In this document: positions 15,821 to 22,871 of the stretch, one piece after another | Numbering within the stretch: the stretch's first letter is position 1 | How the letters are laid out: every line of letters starts with the position of its first letter | NCBI GenBank assembly: GCA_029252805.1 | Contig: JAQXAR010000026.1 | Span: 1 to 43,310 of the forward strand | DNA: 43,310 bases | Reading direction: 5' to 3' | Source: Rickettsiales bacterium | Lineage (GTDB): Bacteria; Pseudomonadota; Alphaproteobacteria; Rickettsiales; JALZUV01 | Notes under the pieces: generated by a model | What the model was told of the DNA's origin: nothing | Databases searched by the model: none | Seen by the model: only the letters and a program-made list of their open reading frames with translations | Translations under genes and position numbers: made by a program

Positions 15821-17368
15821 TTAGTTTTGTATAAAGAATCCCTTGGGTACGAAATCGACTAGGGCTTGTTGGAGGGTTGGTAGTACGTTTTCAGCGGTGC
15901 AGATATCGTGTTCGTACAAGCGCTGCAGGGCGGCTTCTAGCGTTTCGGTTTCGTGGATGGCTTTAAGCACGTGATAGTCGTTACCCTCTAATGGCTGGCG
16001 GAACACCTCTAGTTTTTGGCATATAAGTGCGAAATTTGGCAAGAGTTTGGCAGCGGGAGTGAGACTCAGATTTAAATGCAGGAATTGGTCTGGGGGTGTT
16101 TGGCCTAGGGCCTCTAGGCTCAGTGCTTCGGGTTGCGGATATTCTTGAAGCGAGCCAGTCAGCACCTCCAGCGCTGCGGTGGCAGCATAGTCTGCCGCCT
16201 GTTCTTTTAGGAATGGCACGAAGTTACGGATGTAGGGCTCCAAGGCATAGAATTGCGAAGGGTTGCGCTCAATATAGGTTCTGACGAGGATGTCGAAGGC
16301 TTCCTCTCCCATTTCCTCACGGGTTTGCGGATAATCTTGCACAATCGTATCGAACAGGCGCTTTCGGTACGCCAGCTGGTAGACATTCATTTGGGCTTTG
16401 GCGGGGAATTCGTCTTTTTCGCGCACCCAATCACTTGGCTCTGCACGTTCTAATATGCAGGCCTGGAAAGTATCCATGAGTATTTCGTAAGACTGGTTAT
16501 GCTCGCCGGTGAGCACGGGGCGCTGTTGTGCGAAATTGGGGAGATTCTCGGTTTCAGCAAACTGCTTCACTTTGTCTAATTCGGCCAGCATTGCTGAGAA
16601 GTCTGGGATGTTCGAATCCCACTCGATCATCGTGCTTTTCATGCCTTTGGTACGCATGGCATAGGCATAAAGCGCCAGCACTTCGTCATTCACAGGCGCA
16701 TCATGCGTATCGATGAGGTGGGTGCCGTGGTTTTCATGCCCGGCCAGATGGATCTGACCGATACGCTCCGCCGGTATCGCATCAATATAGACTTTCGGAT
16801 CAAGCCGGTGATTGTAGCAGGTGACATAGACGTTGTTAATATCTAGCAACAGCATGCAATCGGCTTGCTTGAGCAGTTCCGCAATGAATTCCCATTCGGA
16901 CAGGGTATTGGCAGCGAATTCCATATAGTTGGAAGGATTTTCCAGCAAAATACGTCGACCTAGAAACTCTTGCACCTGCCCGACTTTCTCAACCATCTGC
17001 TTGAGCGCATCTTCGGTATAAGGCACCGGCAGCAGGTCATGTGTGTTGATATGCGCATTACCCGTCCAGCAGACATGGTCGGATATCCAGGCAGGTTCTA
17101 GCCAGTCGGCCAGCGCTTTAAGATGGGTGAGGTATGTTTCATTCACCGGATCGCTACTGCCGATAGAGAGCGACACGCCATGCATGACCACCGGGTAATC
17201 TTGGCGAATTTTACCCAGCACTTCGCGCGCATAACCGTAATTGGTCATGAAATTCTCAGAAATAACCTCGAACCATTCGACTTTCTTGGACTTATCATTG
17301 AGCACGTCATCCCAGTGCTGCGAGCGCAATCCGAGGCCATATCCAAGATGTGGGAGTGTTTGAGTCAT
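15821..17368 (-). CDS. bufBC: BufB-BufC fusion: DUF692 multinuclear iron oxidase plus DUF2063 domain
   Basis: Residues 1 to about 280 form a DUF692 (MNIO) TIM-barrel. Conserved pieces are LGYGLGLRSQHWDDVL, FEVISENFM, MHGVSLSIGS, ISDHVCW, LENPSNYM, LLDINNVYV, and HLAGHENHG with LIDTHD; their His, Asp and Glu residues fit a di- or tri-iron site. Residues about 295-510 match DUF2063 (BufC-type): MNVYQLAYRKRLFDTI, QDYPQTREEMGEEAF, NPSQFYALEPYI, then LHLNLSLTPAAKLL. In bufferin systems BufB with BufC converts Cys of the BufA precursor to oxazolone/thiooxazole-type groups that bind metal. These are normally two genes; here one 515-codon frame carries both. The start fits the family N-terminus. No Shine-Dalgarno sequence is seen, because the preceding terminator ends 8 bases upstream. 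Confidence 0.93.
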   Translation of the reverse strand: MTQTLPHLGYGLGLRSQHWDDVLNDKSKKVEWFEVISENFMTNYGYAREVLGKIRQDYPVVMHGVSLSIGSSDPVNETYLTHLKALADWLEPAWISDHVCWTGNAHINTHDLLPVPYTEDALKQMVEKVGQVQEFLGRRILLENPSNYMEFAANTLSEWEFIAELLKQADCMLLLDINNVYVTCYNHRLDPKVYIDAIPAERIGQIHLAGHENHGTHLIDTHDAPVNDEVLALYAYAMRTKGMKSTMIEWDSNIPDFSAMLAELDKVKQFAETENLPNFAQQRPVLTGEHNQSYEILMDTFQACILERAEPSDWVREKDEFPAKAQMNVYQLAYRKRLFDTIVQDYPQTREEMGEEAFDILVRTYIERNPSQFYALEPYIRNFVPFLKEQAADYAATAALEVLTGSLQEYPQPEALSLEALGQTPPDQFLHLNLSLTPAAKLLPNFALICQKLEVFRQPLEGNDYHVLKAIHETETLEAALQRLYEHDICTAENVLPTLQQALVDFVPKGFFIQN

Positions 17369-17375
17369 ATCGCAT

Positions 17376-17410
17376 AAAAAAGCCGAGAGCAGCGTTTACT
17401 GCCCCCGGCT
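17376..17410 (-). terminator. Strong terminator/attenuator between bufA and bufBC
   Basis: On the minus strand AGCCGGGGGCAG (17410-17399) pairs over all 12 positions, with two G-U wobbles, to CTGCTCTCGGCT (17392-17381). The loop is TAAACG and the following tract is six T. The T-run ends 8 bases before the bufBC ATG. It lies after the bufA stop codon, so transcripts that end here carry only the precursor and read-through yields the modification enzyme. Confidence 0.9.
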
Positions 17411-17431
17411 CCTTTAAAAGCTTAGAGGCGA

Positions 17432-17707
17432 TTAGCCTTTTTTCGGCTCAGTCGTCGCACCGGCGAGTTTATCGCAAGAGCCTTCAGGTAGGTATACCCA
17501 CTCGTCCCATGCACCATCGGCGGCAGCTTGACCGGCGCAACCATGTGTACCCGATACGTTACCACAATCGTTTTTACCGGCTTTAACAGCACCGTAGCAT
17601 TTTTCCATACCAGGTTTAGCGGCTTGAACGTCGTTAGCGCCCAATGTAACAGCGCCAACAACGGCAGCAAGAGCAACAGCAGGGATAATCAATTTTGTTT
17701 TAGTCAT
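17432..17707 (-). CDS. bufA: BufA1-type bufferin precursor (DUF2282)
   Basis: The 91-residue exported peptide has an N-terminal signal (about 1-29, ending DVQA before AKPG). The DUF2282 core carries four Cys at 37, 48, 57 and 78 in the family contexts EKCYGAVKAGKNDC, GCAGQ and PEGSCDKLAG. Bufferins are ribosomally made, MNIO-modified peptides that chelate copper and related metals in the periplasm under stress. A candidate ECF promoter is at 17769-17797. GGAGAG upstream of the ATG is the ribosome-binding site. The maturation enzyme gene follows, behind a terminator. Confidence 0.94.
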   Translation of the reverse strand: MTKTKLIIPAVALAAVVGAVTLGANDVQAAKPGMEKCYGAVKAGKNDCGNVSGTHGCAGQAAADGAWDEWVYLPEGSCDKLAGATTEPKKG

Positions 17708-17768
17708 AGTAATCTCTCCAATGTGTAATTTTGTTAAAGCAGAATCAAAAATGAATTCTCATAACTCA

Positions 17769-17797
17769 CTTCGTTAGTGCTAACGAAACCATTACAA
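17769..17797 (-). promoter_or_regulatory. Candidate ECF-sigma promoter of bufA
   Basis: On the minus strand TTGTAATG, a 16-base spacer and CGAAG lie about 62 bases before the bufA start. The same two elements with identical spacing lie before doxX at 19003-19031. Overlapping the -10 half is a near-perfect palindrome TTCGTTAG-CA-CTAACGAA (17770-17787 region), which could bind a further regulator. Assignment to the adjacent ECF sigma factor is inference from the repeated motif. Confidence 0.65.
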
Positions 17798-17812
17798 GAA
17801 ATCATGTATTTT

Positions 17813-18451
17813 TTACCAGCGCAGTGCTTTTTTGCCGATAAACACGCCAACCAAGCCACAAAAAAGGATCGGTGAATAGCACCAAACCAACACATCCGCG
17901 AAGTTATCAGCCTGACCGATCGTACGCATAAGAAGATGCCCGACCGCGCTAGCCGAAAGCAGAACCATCGAACCAGCCCACCCTAACTGCGTGGGTGATC
18001 CTTGACGCAACAACCAAAACAAAAGCAACGCCACCGGCACCGCACCCGCTAGTACACCCAGCGTAATATAGAAATGACTGGGCGATTGAATCGAGGCAGA
18101 GAAGCTCTCCACGCTGACTTGTCCTAATAGCCAAATAACGGCGCCTATCGCAATCGGAAGAATCAACATCAACAGGCTTAAAGAAGATTTCCTTTCGCGC
18201 GGGACGGAAAGGCGCAAAGCAGCAATCGCGGCACCAAAGGCCAATATCAGCGTGATCAGCATTTCTGATGGGTAGGCAGCCCCTTCTATCATCTGATCGG
18301 CCCAATCACGACGGAAACCAAAATACGCCACCGTCAACAGGATGTAAGTCGTCAGAGCCGTCACCATCCAAAAGCAACGCCTGAACAGGTTAAGCGGCAC
18401 GACGGGCGTCGCGTCTTCTACCAAATTGGCTATGAGGGCTTCGTGACTCAT
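17813..18451 (-). CDS. nrsF: NrsF-family (DUF1109) membrane anti-sigma factor
   Basis: The 212-residue protein has a short cytoplasmic N-terminus and six hydrophobic helices, and it ends with the family-typical GxFIGKKALRW. A GSPTQLGW segment in the cytoplasmic loop matches the usual GAPTRP motif. NrsF proteins hold a cognate ECF sigma factor at the membrane and release it on metal or oxidative stress. Its ATG overlaps the sigma stop codon (ATGA), the usual sigma/anti-sigma coupling. Odd point: I see only C26, C191 and C198. The HC(P/T)E motif usual near the last helices is replaced by LLMRTIGQ, so sensing may differ. Confidence 0.88.
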   Translation of the reverse strand: MSHEALIANLVEDATPVVPLNLFRRCFWMVTALTTYILLTVAYFGFRRDWADQMIEGAAYPSEMLITLILAFGAAIAALRLSVPRERKSSLSLLMLILPIAIGAVIWLLGQVSVESFSASIQSPSHFYITLGVLAGAVPVALLLFWLLRQGSPTQLGWAGSMVLLSASAVGHLLMRTIGQADNFADVLVWCYSPILFCGLVGVFIGKKALRW

Positions 18452-18999
18452 CCGACCATTTCCGCTTTCTTACGTAATTCTTTCATCGCTCTATGCGCAG
18501 AGGTGCGAACATCCGGCACTGAGATTTTCATTTCATCCGACACTTCTTGCGCGGAATTCCCCTCTAGATAGAGCAGTTCTACTATCCTTCGTTGCTTAGG
18601 CTTCAAACATGACAATAATTTTTCACTTAATTCTTTATCGCTCGTAACCTCTTCAGGATTAAGCGCATGGACACCTTCCACCGGGTACAAAGATTCACCC
18701 GTTTCGCGCGCTTTCAGGCGATAATAACGACGCAGGTAATCTTGCAAACGATAACGGAAGATCGCATACATCCATGGATAGAAAGGCTTAGCCGCATCGT
18801 AAGTGGGGCGCGCTTTATGAATCGACATCAGAATTTCTTGCACGAGATCATTGGCATCATCACGCACAGCCAAACGTGTTGCCAGATAACGCGTTGCCAA
18901 GGTCTCAACCGTGCCTAACAGCTTCGCATACGTGGCTTTATCGCCCGTTTGTGCTGCGGCCATCCACTCTTGGCACTGTTTTTCTTGGCTATCGGACAT
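18448..18999 (-). CDS. ECF sigma factor (EcfF/NrsF-type)
   Basis: From the ATG at 18999 (MSDSQEKQCQEW) the product is 183 residues with the two sigma-70 domains. Region 2 is at about 40-90 (ANDLVQEILMSIHKARPTYD, then KPFYPWMYAIFRYRLQDYLRR) and region 4 at about 125-175 (LKPKQRRIVELLYLEGNSAQEVSDEM). A GTG at 19044 would extend it by 15 residues, but that would cover the divergent doxX promoter, so I prefer 18999. It is the first gene of the sigma-nrsF-bufA-bufBC unit and probably drives the two TTGTAAyG-N16-CGAAG promoters. Confidence 0.9.
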   Translation of the reverse strand: MSDSQEKQCQEWMAAAQTGDKATYAKLLGTVETLATRYLATRLAVRDDANDLVQEILMSIHKARPTYDAAKPFYPWMYAIFRYRLQDYLRRYYRLKARETGESLYPVEGVHALNPEEVTSDKELSEKLLSCLKPKQRRIVELLYLEGNSAQEVSDEMKISVPDVRTSAHRAMKELRKKAEMVG

Positions 19000-19002
19000 T
19001 AT

Positions 19003-19031
19003 TTGTAACGTTTTAGACTCCCTTAGCGAAG
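19003..19031 (+). promoter_or_regulatory. Candidate ECF-sigma promoter of doxX
   Basis: TTGTAACG (19003-19010), 16 bases, CGAAG (19027-19031), 40 bases before the doxX ATG. Elements and spacing equal those upstream of bufA. It also overlaps the region just upstream of the sigma factor ATG on the other strand, so sigma binding here could influence its own gene. Confidence 0.65.
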
Positions 19032-19070
19032 ATGAGTTTAACACCCTGAAAAATCCAAGGAGAAGAACCC

Positions 19071-19502
19071 ATGTCCGCTTTGATCGCTTTATATCATAAA
19101 ATCATCACAATGCTAGCACCCCTGCATGACGTCGTCATATTGCTGACTCGCATCTGGATCGCGAAGATTTTCTTTATGTCTGGGCTATCCAAAATTGATA
19201 ATTGGGAAAGTACGCTCAGCTTATTTGAGTATGAATATGCCGTGCCCGTACTGCCAGTTGTCTTTGCAGCGGCTTCCGCCACTTTCTTTGAGCTTGTGGT
19301 ACCGCCTTTATTAGTACTTGGAGTCTTCACTCGTATCGCAGCCTTGCCATTGCTCGCCATGACGGCGGTGATTGAATTTACCTATAATTCTTATCCTGAG
19401 CATGCTTATTGGGCTTTATTGCTGGGTGTCCTGATCACTTACGGAGCCGGTAAATTCTCGGTCGATCATTATGCGAAAAATCATTTTGCGAAACCTGTAT
19501 GA
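19071..19502 (+). CDS. DoxX-family membrane protein
   Basis: The 143-residue protein has four hydrophobic helices and the DoxX-typical RIWIAKIFFMSGLSKIDNW segment near the N-terminus. DoxX proteins frequently accompany bufferin operons and are linked to thiol or quinone redox chemistry, but their reaction is unsettled. Here the gene is divergent from the sigma factor and has a matching ECF promoter and a good AAGGAGAAG site. Its last codons overlap the next gene (ATGA at 19499-19502), so the two proteins are made together. Confidence 0.88.
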   Translation: MSALIALYHKIITMLAPLHDVVILLTRIWIAKIFFMSGLSKIDNWESTLSLFEYEYAVPVLPVVFAAASATFFELVVPPLLVLGVFTRIAALPLLAMTAVIEFTYNSYPEHAYWALLLGVLITYGAGKFSVDHYAKNHFAKPV

Positions 19503-19711
19503 ACAAAGGTCCCTTCACCGTAAAAGAGCAAATCCCGCCCGAGAGAGACCATAGCAATACCTTTCTCGGGCTGGGAGCACTCAGCGGTGCTTACGGTATC
19601 TTCACCAAAATCAGCGTCGGCTACTTTTGCCCCGCGTGCCTATCTTTGACCCCTATATTGCTGACCATCGGTCTTTGGAAGAAACAAATCAAAAAGCGAC
19701 GCAACAAATAA
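19499..19711 (+). CDS. Small CPAC-motif membrane protein
   Basis: The 70-residue product has a hydrophilic N-terminus, one or two hydrophobic helices around 21-62 and a Lys/Arg tail. A redox or metal-type Cys pair C44-P-A-C47 (GYFCPACLSLTP) sits within the membrane segment. I do not recognise a named family. It is translationally coupled to doxX and shares its candidate ECF promoter, so it is probably a partner in the same metal or thiol stress response. A metal-binding or disulfide role is inference from CPAC and context. Confidence 0.8.
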   Translation: MNKGPFTVKEQIPPERDHSNTFLGLGALSGAYGIFTKISVGYFCPACLSLTPILLTIGLWKKQIKKRRNK

Positions 19712-19797
19712 CAGCCTTATCGTGATTGACTCCTAACGCGCACACCATATTCTACAGCTACCCTATTTGTATAATAATGGAAGTGCTGACTCGCCCT

Positions 19798-20205
19798 ATG
19801 ACGATCAAACCTAAAATTCTGATTATTGACGACTCAATCAGCGAATGCTTAATTCTGAGAAAATATTTATCGCCAACTGCCGTTCCTATTTATGAGATTC
19901 AAACTGCCAATGACTTTTCTGAAGCACGCAAGATTCTCGCAACGACACACTTCGACTGCATCCTACTCGATTATCTGATCGGCGCGGAGACGGGCCTAGA
20001 TTTCATACGCAAGATTAACCCTAAACTAGACGCTGATAGCGCTGTTATTATGATAACCGGTTACGCGAATCCCGAACTAAAAGAACAAGCTCTTGAAGCC
20101 GGGTTCAATGCGTTTATTAGCAAAGATGACATGACACAAGAGCATCTGAATCAATGCGTTCAAAGCCTGATCAAAGTTACACAGGAGAGGCCTGATGACG
20201 AATAG
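19798..20205 (+). CDS. Single-domain response regulator (receiver)
   Basis: From the ATG at 19798 the product is 135 residues, a lone receiver domain without an output domain. Seen: acidic pair (ILIIDDS, D11/D12), phospho-acceptor D58 (CILLDYLIG), Thr of MITGYANP and Lys of FISKDD. The frame opens at 19726, but the extra residues are not receiver-like. GGAAG precedes the chosen ATG by about 12 bases. It overlaps the histidine-kinase start by 11 bases, so the two are coupled. It is likely to act by protein-protein contact, as CheY/Rcp-type proteins do. Confidence 0.87.
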   Translation: MTIKPKILIIDDSISECLILRKYLSPTAVPIYEIQTANDFSEARKILATTHFDCILLDYLIGAETGLDFIRKINPKLDADSAVIMITGYANPELKEQALEAGFNAFISKDDMTQEHLNQCVQSLIKVTQERPDDE

Positions 20206-20917
20206 AGACATTACCTCTTGCGCACAATACCAAGCACTCGAACAAGATTTCGCTAACTTTGTGTACTCTGTTTCGCATGATTTCAATGCGCCGTTACGCC
20301 ATGTGCGCGAGTTCCATAAGCTACTCTTGCAAAAACGTGAGGCCGACGCCTCAAGCGATGAAAGCCTCTATATTGACATGATCAATCAATCGCTCGATCA
20401 TATGCAGGCGATGCTTGACTGCTTGCTCGAAATTTCACACCTATCCAACAACAGCCAAGAAACGGTGCAGACACTTGATAGCAAAGCAGTTATCAAAGAA
20501 GCGATGCACTCGTTCCAAGACACCCTTGCTGAGCATAAAATACAAATCACTTACGGTGAGAACTTACCTACTATCTGCGGTCAAAAAGATGTTCTAGTAC
20601 GGCTATTTTCTGAAATTATTGGTAACGCCATTATGTTCAGAAGCCCCAACACTGTGCTGCAATTAGACATAGCAGGCAATGAGCAGAGCGGCACCAGCCA
20701 GCTTACCTTTACCGATAACGGTATCGGTATCGCCGAGAGTTTCCGGACAGATGCCTTTACCGTTTTCCGCAAATTACATCCTGAAGAACATCACGAAGGC
20801 ATGGGATGCGGGCTTGCATTATGCCAAGCTACCATACGCCATCTCGGTGGGAAAATCTGGTTTGAAACGGCACCTGACAAAGGCACCCGTTTCCACGTTA
20901 CCCTGCCTACATGTTAG
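20195..20917 (+). CDS. Soluble sensor-less histidine kinase
   Basis: The 240-residue kinase consists of a HisKA dimerisation domain (H-box YSVSHDFNAPLRHV, H28) and a HATPase domain (N-box SEIIGNAIMF, G1 DNGIGI, G2 GMGCGLAL). There is no membrane segment and no sensor domain. The H-box style resembles phytochrome-type and related kinases. An input may come from the coupled receiver or another protein. Its end overlaps the convergent XRE-receiver gene by 11 bases. Confidence 0.88.
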   Translation: MTNRDITSCAQYQALEQDFANFVYSVSHDFNAPLRHVREFHKLLLQKREADASSDESLYIDMINQSLDHMQAMLDCLLEISHLSNNSQETVQTLDSKAVIKEAMHSFQDTLAEHKIQITYGENLPTICGQKDVLVRLFSEIIGNAIMFRSPNTVLQLDIAGNEQSGTSQLTFTDNGIGIAESFRTDAFTVFRKLHPEEHHEGMGCGLALCQATIRHLGGKIWFETAPDKGTRFHVTLPTC

Positions 20918-21611
20918 GCAGAATCGCCGTATTACTCCAATAATTTAAAACATTCGTAAGAAGTTCTTTCAAGCTACCTTCTTTACCGGATTTAAGGATA
21001 TAACTCGCCGCGCCCATACGGTAACTGCGCATCATATCATCCCAATTGATACTACCTGAAATCACAACCACAACCAAATGTCGCAGACTGTGATCGTCTT
21101 TAATTTTCTTTAGCAGGTCGAAACCATTGCCCGATGTCAGACTTAGATCCAAAAACAAAATATCGGGAAGCTGATAGTTCGGATTTTGATGATGGTTCAG
21201 TAAAAATGGAATCACCTTATTGGCATGATGCTCAATAATGATGTCATCGATCATGTCTAGCTGCTCAGCCGTCTCACGGAACAGAATCGCGTCCGCCGGG
21301 CTGTCTTCGACTAGCATTAATTGGAGTTTCTTCTGGCGCGTACCGTTGATGACCGTTGGTTTTGCACCATCGCCAATCGTGATCGCGTTAAAATCAATAT
21401 CACTGTAGAAATATTCGATCGGCTCGCTGAAAATATGCGAAATCAGCGCTAGGCGCTCCGCCGAGACTTTACTCGCCCCTGATTCATATTTCTGCACTTG
21501 CTGGCAAGACAGTTTTAGTAAATCGGCGAGCTGTTGCAGACTGATTCCCATTTGCTTGCGCTTCTTTCGAATGCGCGCGCCAATATATTTATTAAACTCT
21601 AAATTACTCAT
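20907..21611 (-). CDS. XRE helix-turn-helix fused to receiver domain
   Basis: Residues 8-62 are an XRE/Cro domain (KQMGISLQQLADLLKLSCQQVQKYESG). A linker follows, and residues 96-225 form a receiver (MLVEDSPADAILF, phospho-acceptor D155 in ILFLDLSL, Ser of VISGSINWDD, Lys of YILKSGK), of the Rcp1-like type with DSPAD. DNA-binding domains usually follow the receiver, so this order (HTH first) is unusual. It is convergent with the kinase gene and is a plausible output of that module. A palindrome at 21625-21639 lies just upstream. Confidence 0.88.
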   Translation of the reverse strand: MSNLEFNKYIGARIRKKRKQMGISLQQLADLLKLSCQQVQKYESGASKVSAERLALISHIFSEPIEYFYSDIDFNAITIGDGAKPTVINGTRQKKLQLMLVEDSPADAILFRETAEQLDMIDDIIIEHHANKVIPFLLNHHQNPNYQLPDILFLDLSLTSGNGFDLLKKIKDDHSLRHLVVVVISGSINWDDMMRSYRMGAASYILKSGKEGSLKELLTNVLNYWSNTAILPNM

Positions 21612-21624
21612 GGTAAGATATTTA

Positions 21625-21639
21625 TCTCATCTGATGAGA
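21625..21639. promoter_or_regulatory. Palindrome upstream of the XRE-receiver gene
   Basis: TCTCATC-T-GATGAGA, a perfect 7-bp inverted repeat with a one-base centre, ends 14 bases before the XRE-receiver ATG. The position suits an autoregulatory operator for the encoded HTH protein. No clear -10/-35 is seen. Confidence 0.4.
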
Positions 21640-21705
21640 GAAAGAAAGCAGCTATACCCGAAAAGTGCCCACAGCACCGACTTCGAGCGTTAACATGGTT
21701 ATCCG

Positions 21706-22272
21706 TTAATCTTTGAGATAGAAAAAGCGCTTATCTGGCGAGGGAGCATCAAACTCCTTACGAACACGGGCTAAGCGCTCATTACCCTCAAAAAACTGAC
21801 CTTCATTGGCCGTGATATAGACACCTGGCTCTAATGTTTCGCTACGTAATTCCTTTACCGCACGCGTCAAATTCGCATAACCATCCGGGCATGACTCATT
21901 GGCTAGCGGCACCATCGAACAGGCGAACACAATAAGTTTGTCACTTCCGGCGGCTTTCATTGCTTGATAAAGCGCAACCGCCGTAATGCCCAACGCATCT
22001 GTACCATGCGTAATCAAAATATGCGTCTCGCTCGAAGCTAAAATTAACTCGATTAGCAGACTCAATCCGCCACCATCGGCCAAGAACACTTTACTATCCG
22101 CCGGGGGCAAGGGATGGTGCTCGAAATTTTCCACCTGCAATTTAGCCAGAGCCGCAGGCACCAAGCTTTTCGCTAAGGGAGTAATATTCGCCGGCGTTTG
22201 CGCGATATCATAGGGCTGCGCATCAATCGTCCCACCGGTGGTAATCAACATTATTTTCGGCTTTGTCATCAT
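21706..22272 (-). CDS. Asparaginase N-domain protein
   Basis: The 188-residue protein matches the N-terminal catalytic domain of type I/II asparaginases: TTGGTID near the start (first catalytic Thr) and ITHGTDAL (second Thr with its Asp). It lacks the C-terminal domain of the usual 320-residue enzyme. Short asparaginase-domain proteins of this size exist in proteobacteria, so this is probably a natural form rather than a truncation. Asparagine hydrolysis is possible but not assured. Two ATG codons open the frame (22272, 22269). It is divergent from the Ala/Thr-rich gene at 22332. Confidence 0.8.
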   Translation of the reverse strand: MMTKPKIMLITTGGTIDAQPYDIAQTPANITPLAKSLVPAALAKLQVENFEHHPLPPADSKVFLADGGGLSLLIELILASSETHILITHGTDALGITAVALYQAMKAAGSDKLIVFACSMVPLANESCPDGYANLTRAVKELRSETLEPGVYITANEGQFFEGNERLARVRKEFDAPSPDKRFFYLKD

Positions 22273-22331
22273 TCTGTAATAATCTTTTGTTATATTCTTT
22301 TTAAGGAAATACTAATCACGAGGGCTTATTC

Positions 22332-22865
22332 ATGACAACAGAAACTATTCTACCCACCACTCACGCCATTTCAGCAACGGATACTGGTGTAGCAACCGCG
22401 ATGCCCGCGATGGCCTTGCCGGTAAATGATGCAAGCGCAAAAGTTACTAACCCCACCACCCTTGGTGCAACGCCTGTCATGCAAAATATGACTAACACAC
22501 CAACAGGGGTTCAGCTTGAAAAGCCTGCAGTAATTGCACCTAAAAAAGAAGCAACAATCACATTCACAGAAAAAGAGCTTGAAGACTTGATGCTTCAAAC
22601 CATTATCACTTACGAAGCTCAAAAAGCAGGCAAAGAGGCGGCGCAAGAAGCAGCTAAAGCAACAAATAAAGATCTCCATAGTGGAAATATTGCAGCACAG
22701 CTAGCACAACAAGCAATGGGTAATCGGGCTCCTGAAACAGTGCCTACAAAGGCGCGCCCTACAACGCCAGCATCTATCATCGCAGCCACTCAACAAGACG
22801 TCTCTCATACTGAAACAGTCACGACTCGTGCGAATGCTGCACAAACCGTTCACGTCAAATGCTAG
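22332..22865 (+). CDS. Hypothetical Ala/Thr-rich protein
   Basis: The 177-residue, low-complexity protein is rich in Ala, Thr and Pro. It contains a central amphipathic helix (FTEKELEDLMLQTIITYEAQ, then KAGKEAAQEAAK) and no signal or membrane segment. GAGGG 8 bases upstream of the ATG supports the start. I do not recognise a family; the disordered ends suggest a scaffold or secreted effector-like protein, but nothing shows this. It ends 6 bases from the convergent parC end. Confidence 0.65.
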   Translation: MTTETILPTTHAISATDTGVATAMPAMALPVNDASAKVTNPTTLGATPVMQNMTNTPTGVQLEKPAVIAPKKEATITFTEKELEDLMLQTIITYEAQKAGKEAAQEAAKATNKDLHSGNIAAQLAQQAMGNRAPETVPTKARPTTPASIIAATQQDVSHTETVTTRANAAQTVHVKC

Positions 22866-22871
22866 ATTTTT

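Noticed and set aside
21706-22272. Asparaginase as a truncated pseudogene
   Set aside because: It lacks the C-terminal domain, but stand-alone short asparaginase-domain proteins of this size are known and both catalytic motifs are intact.
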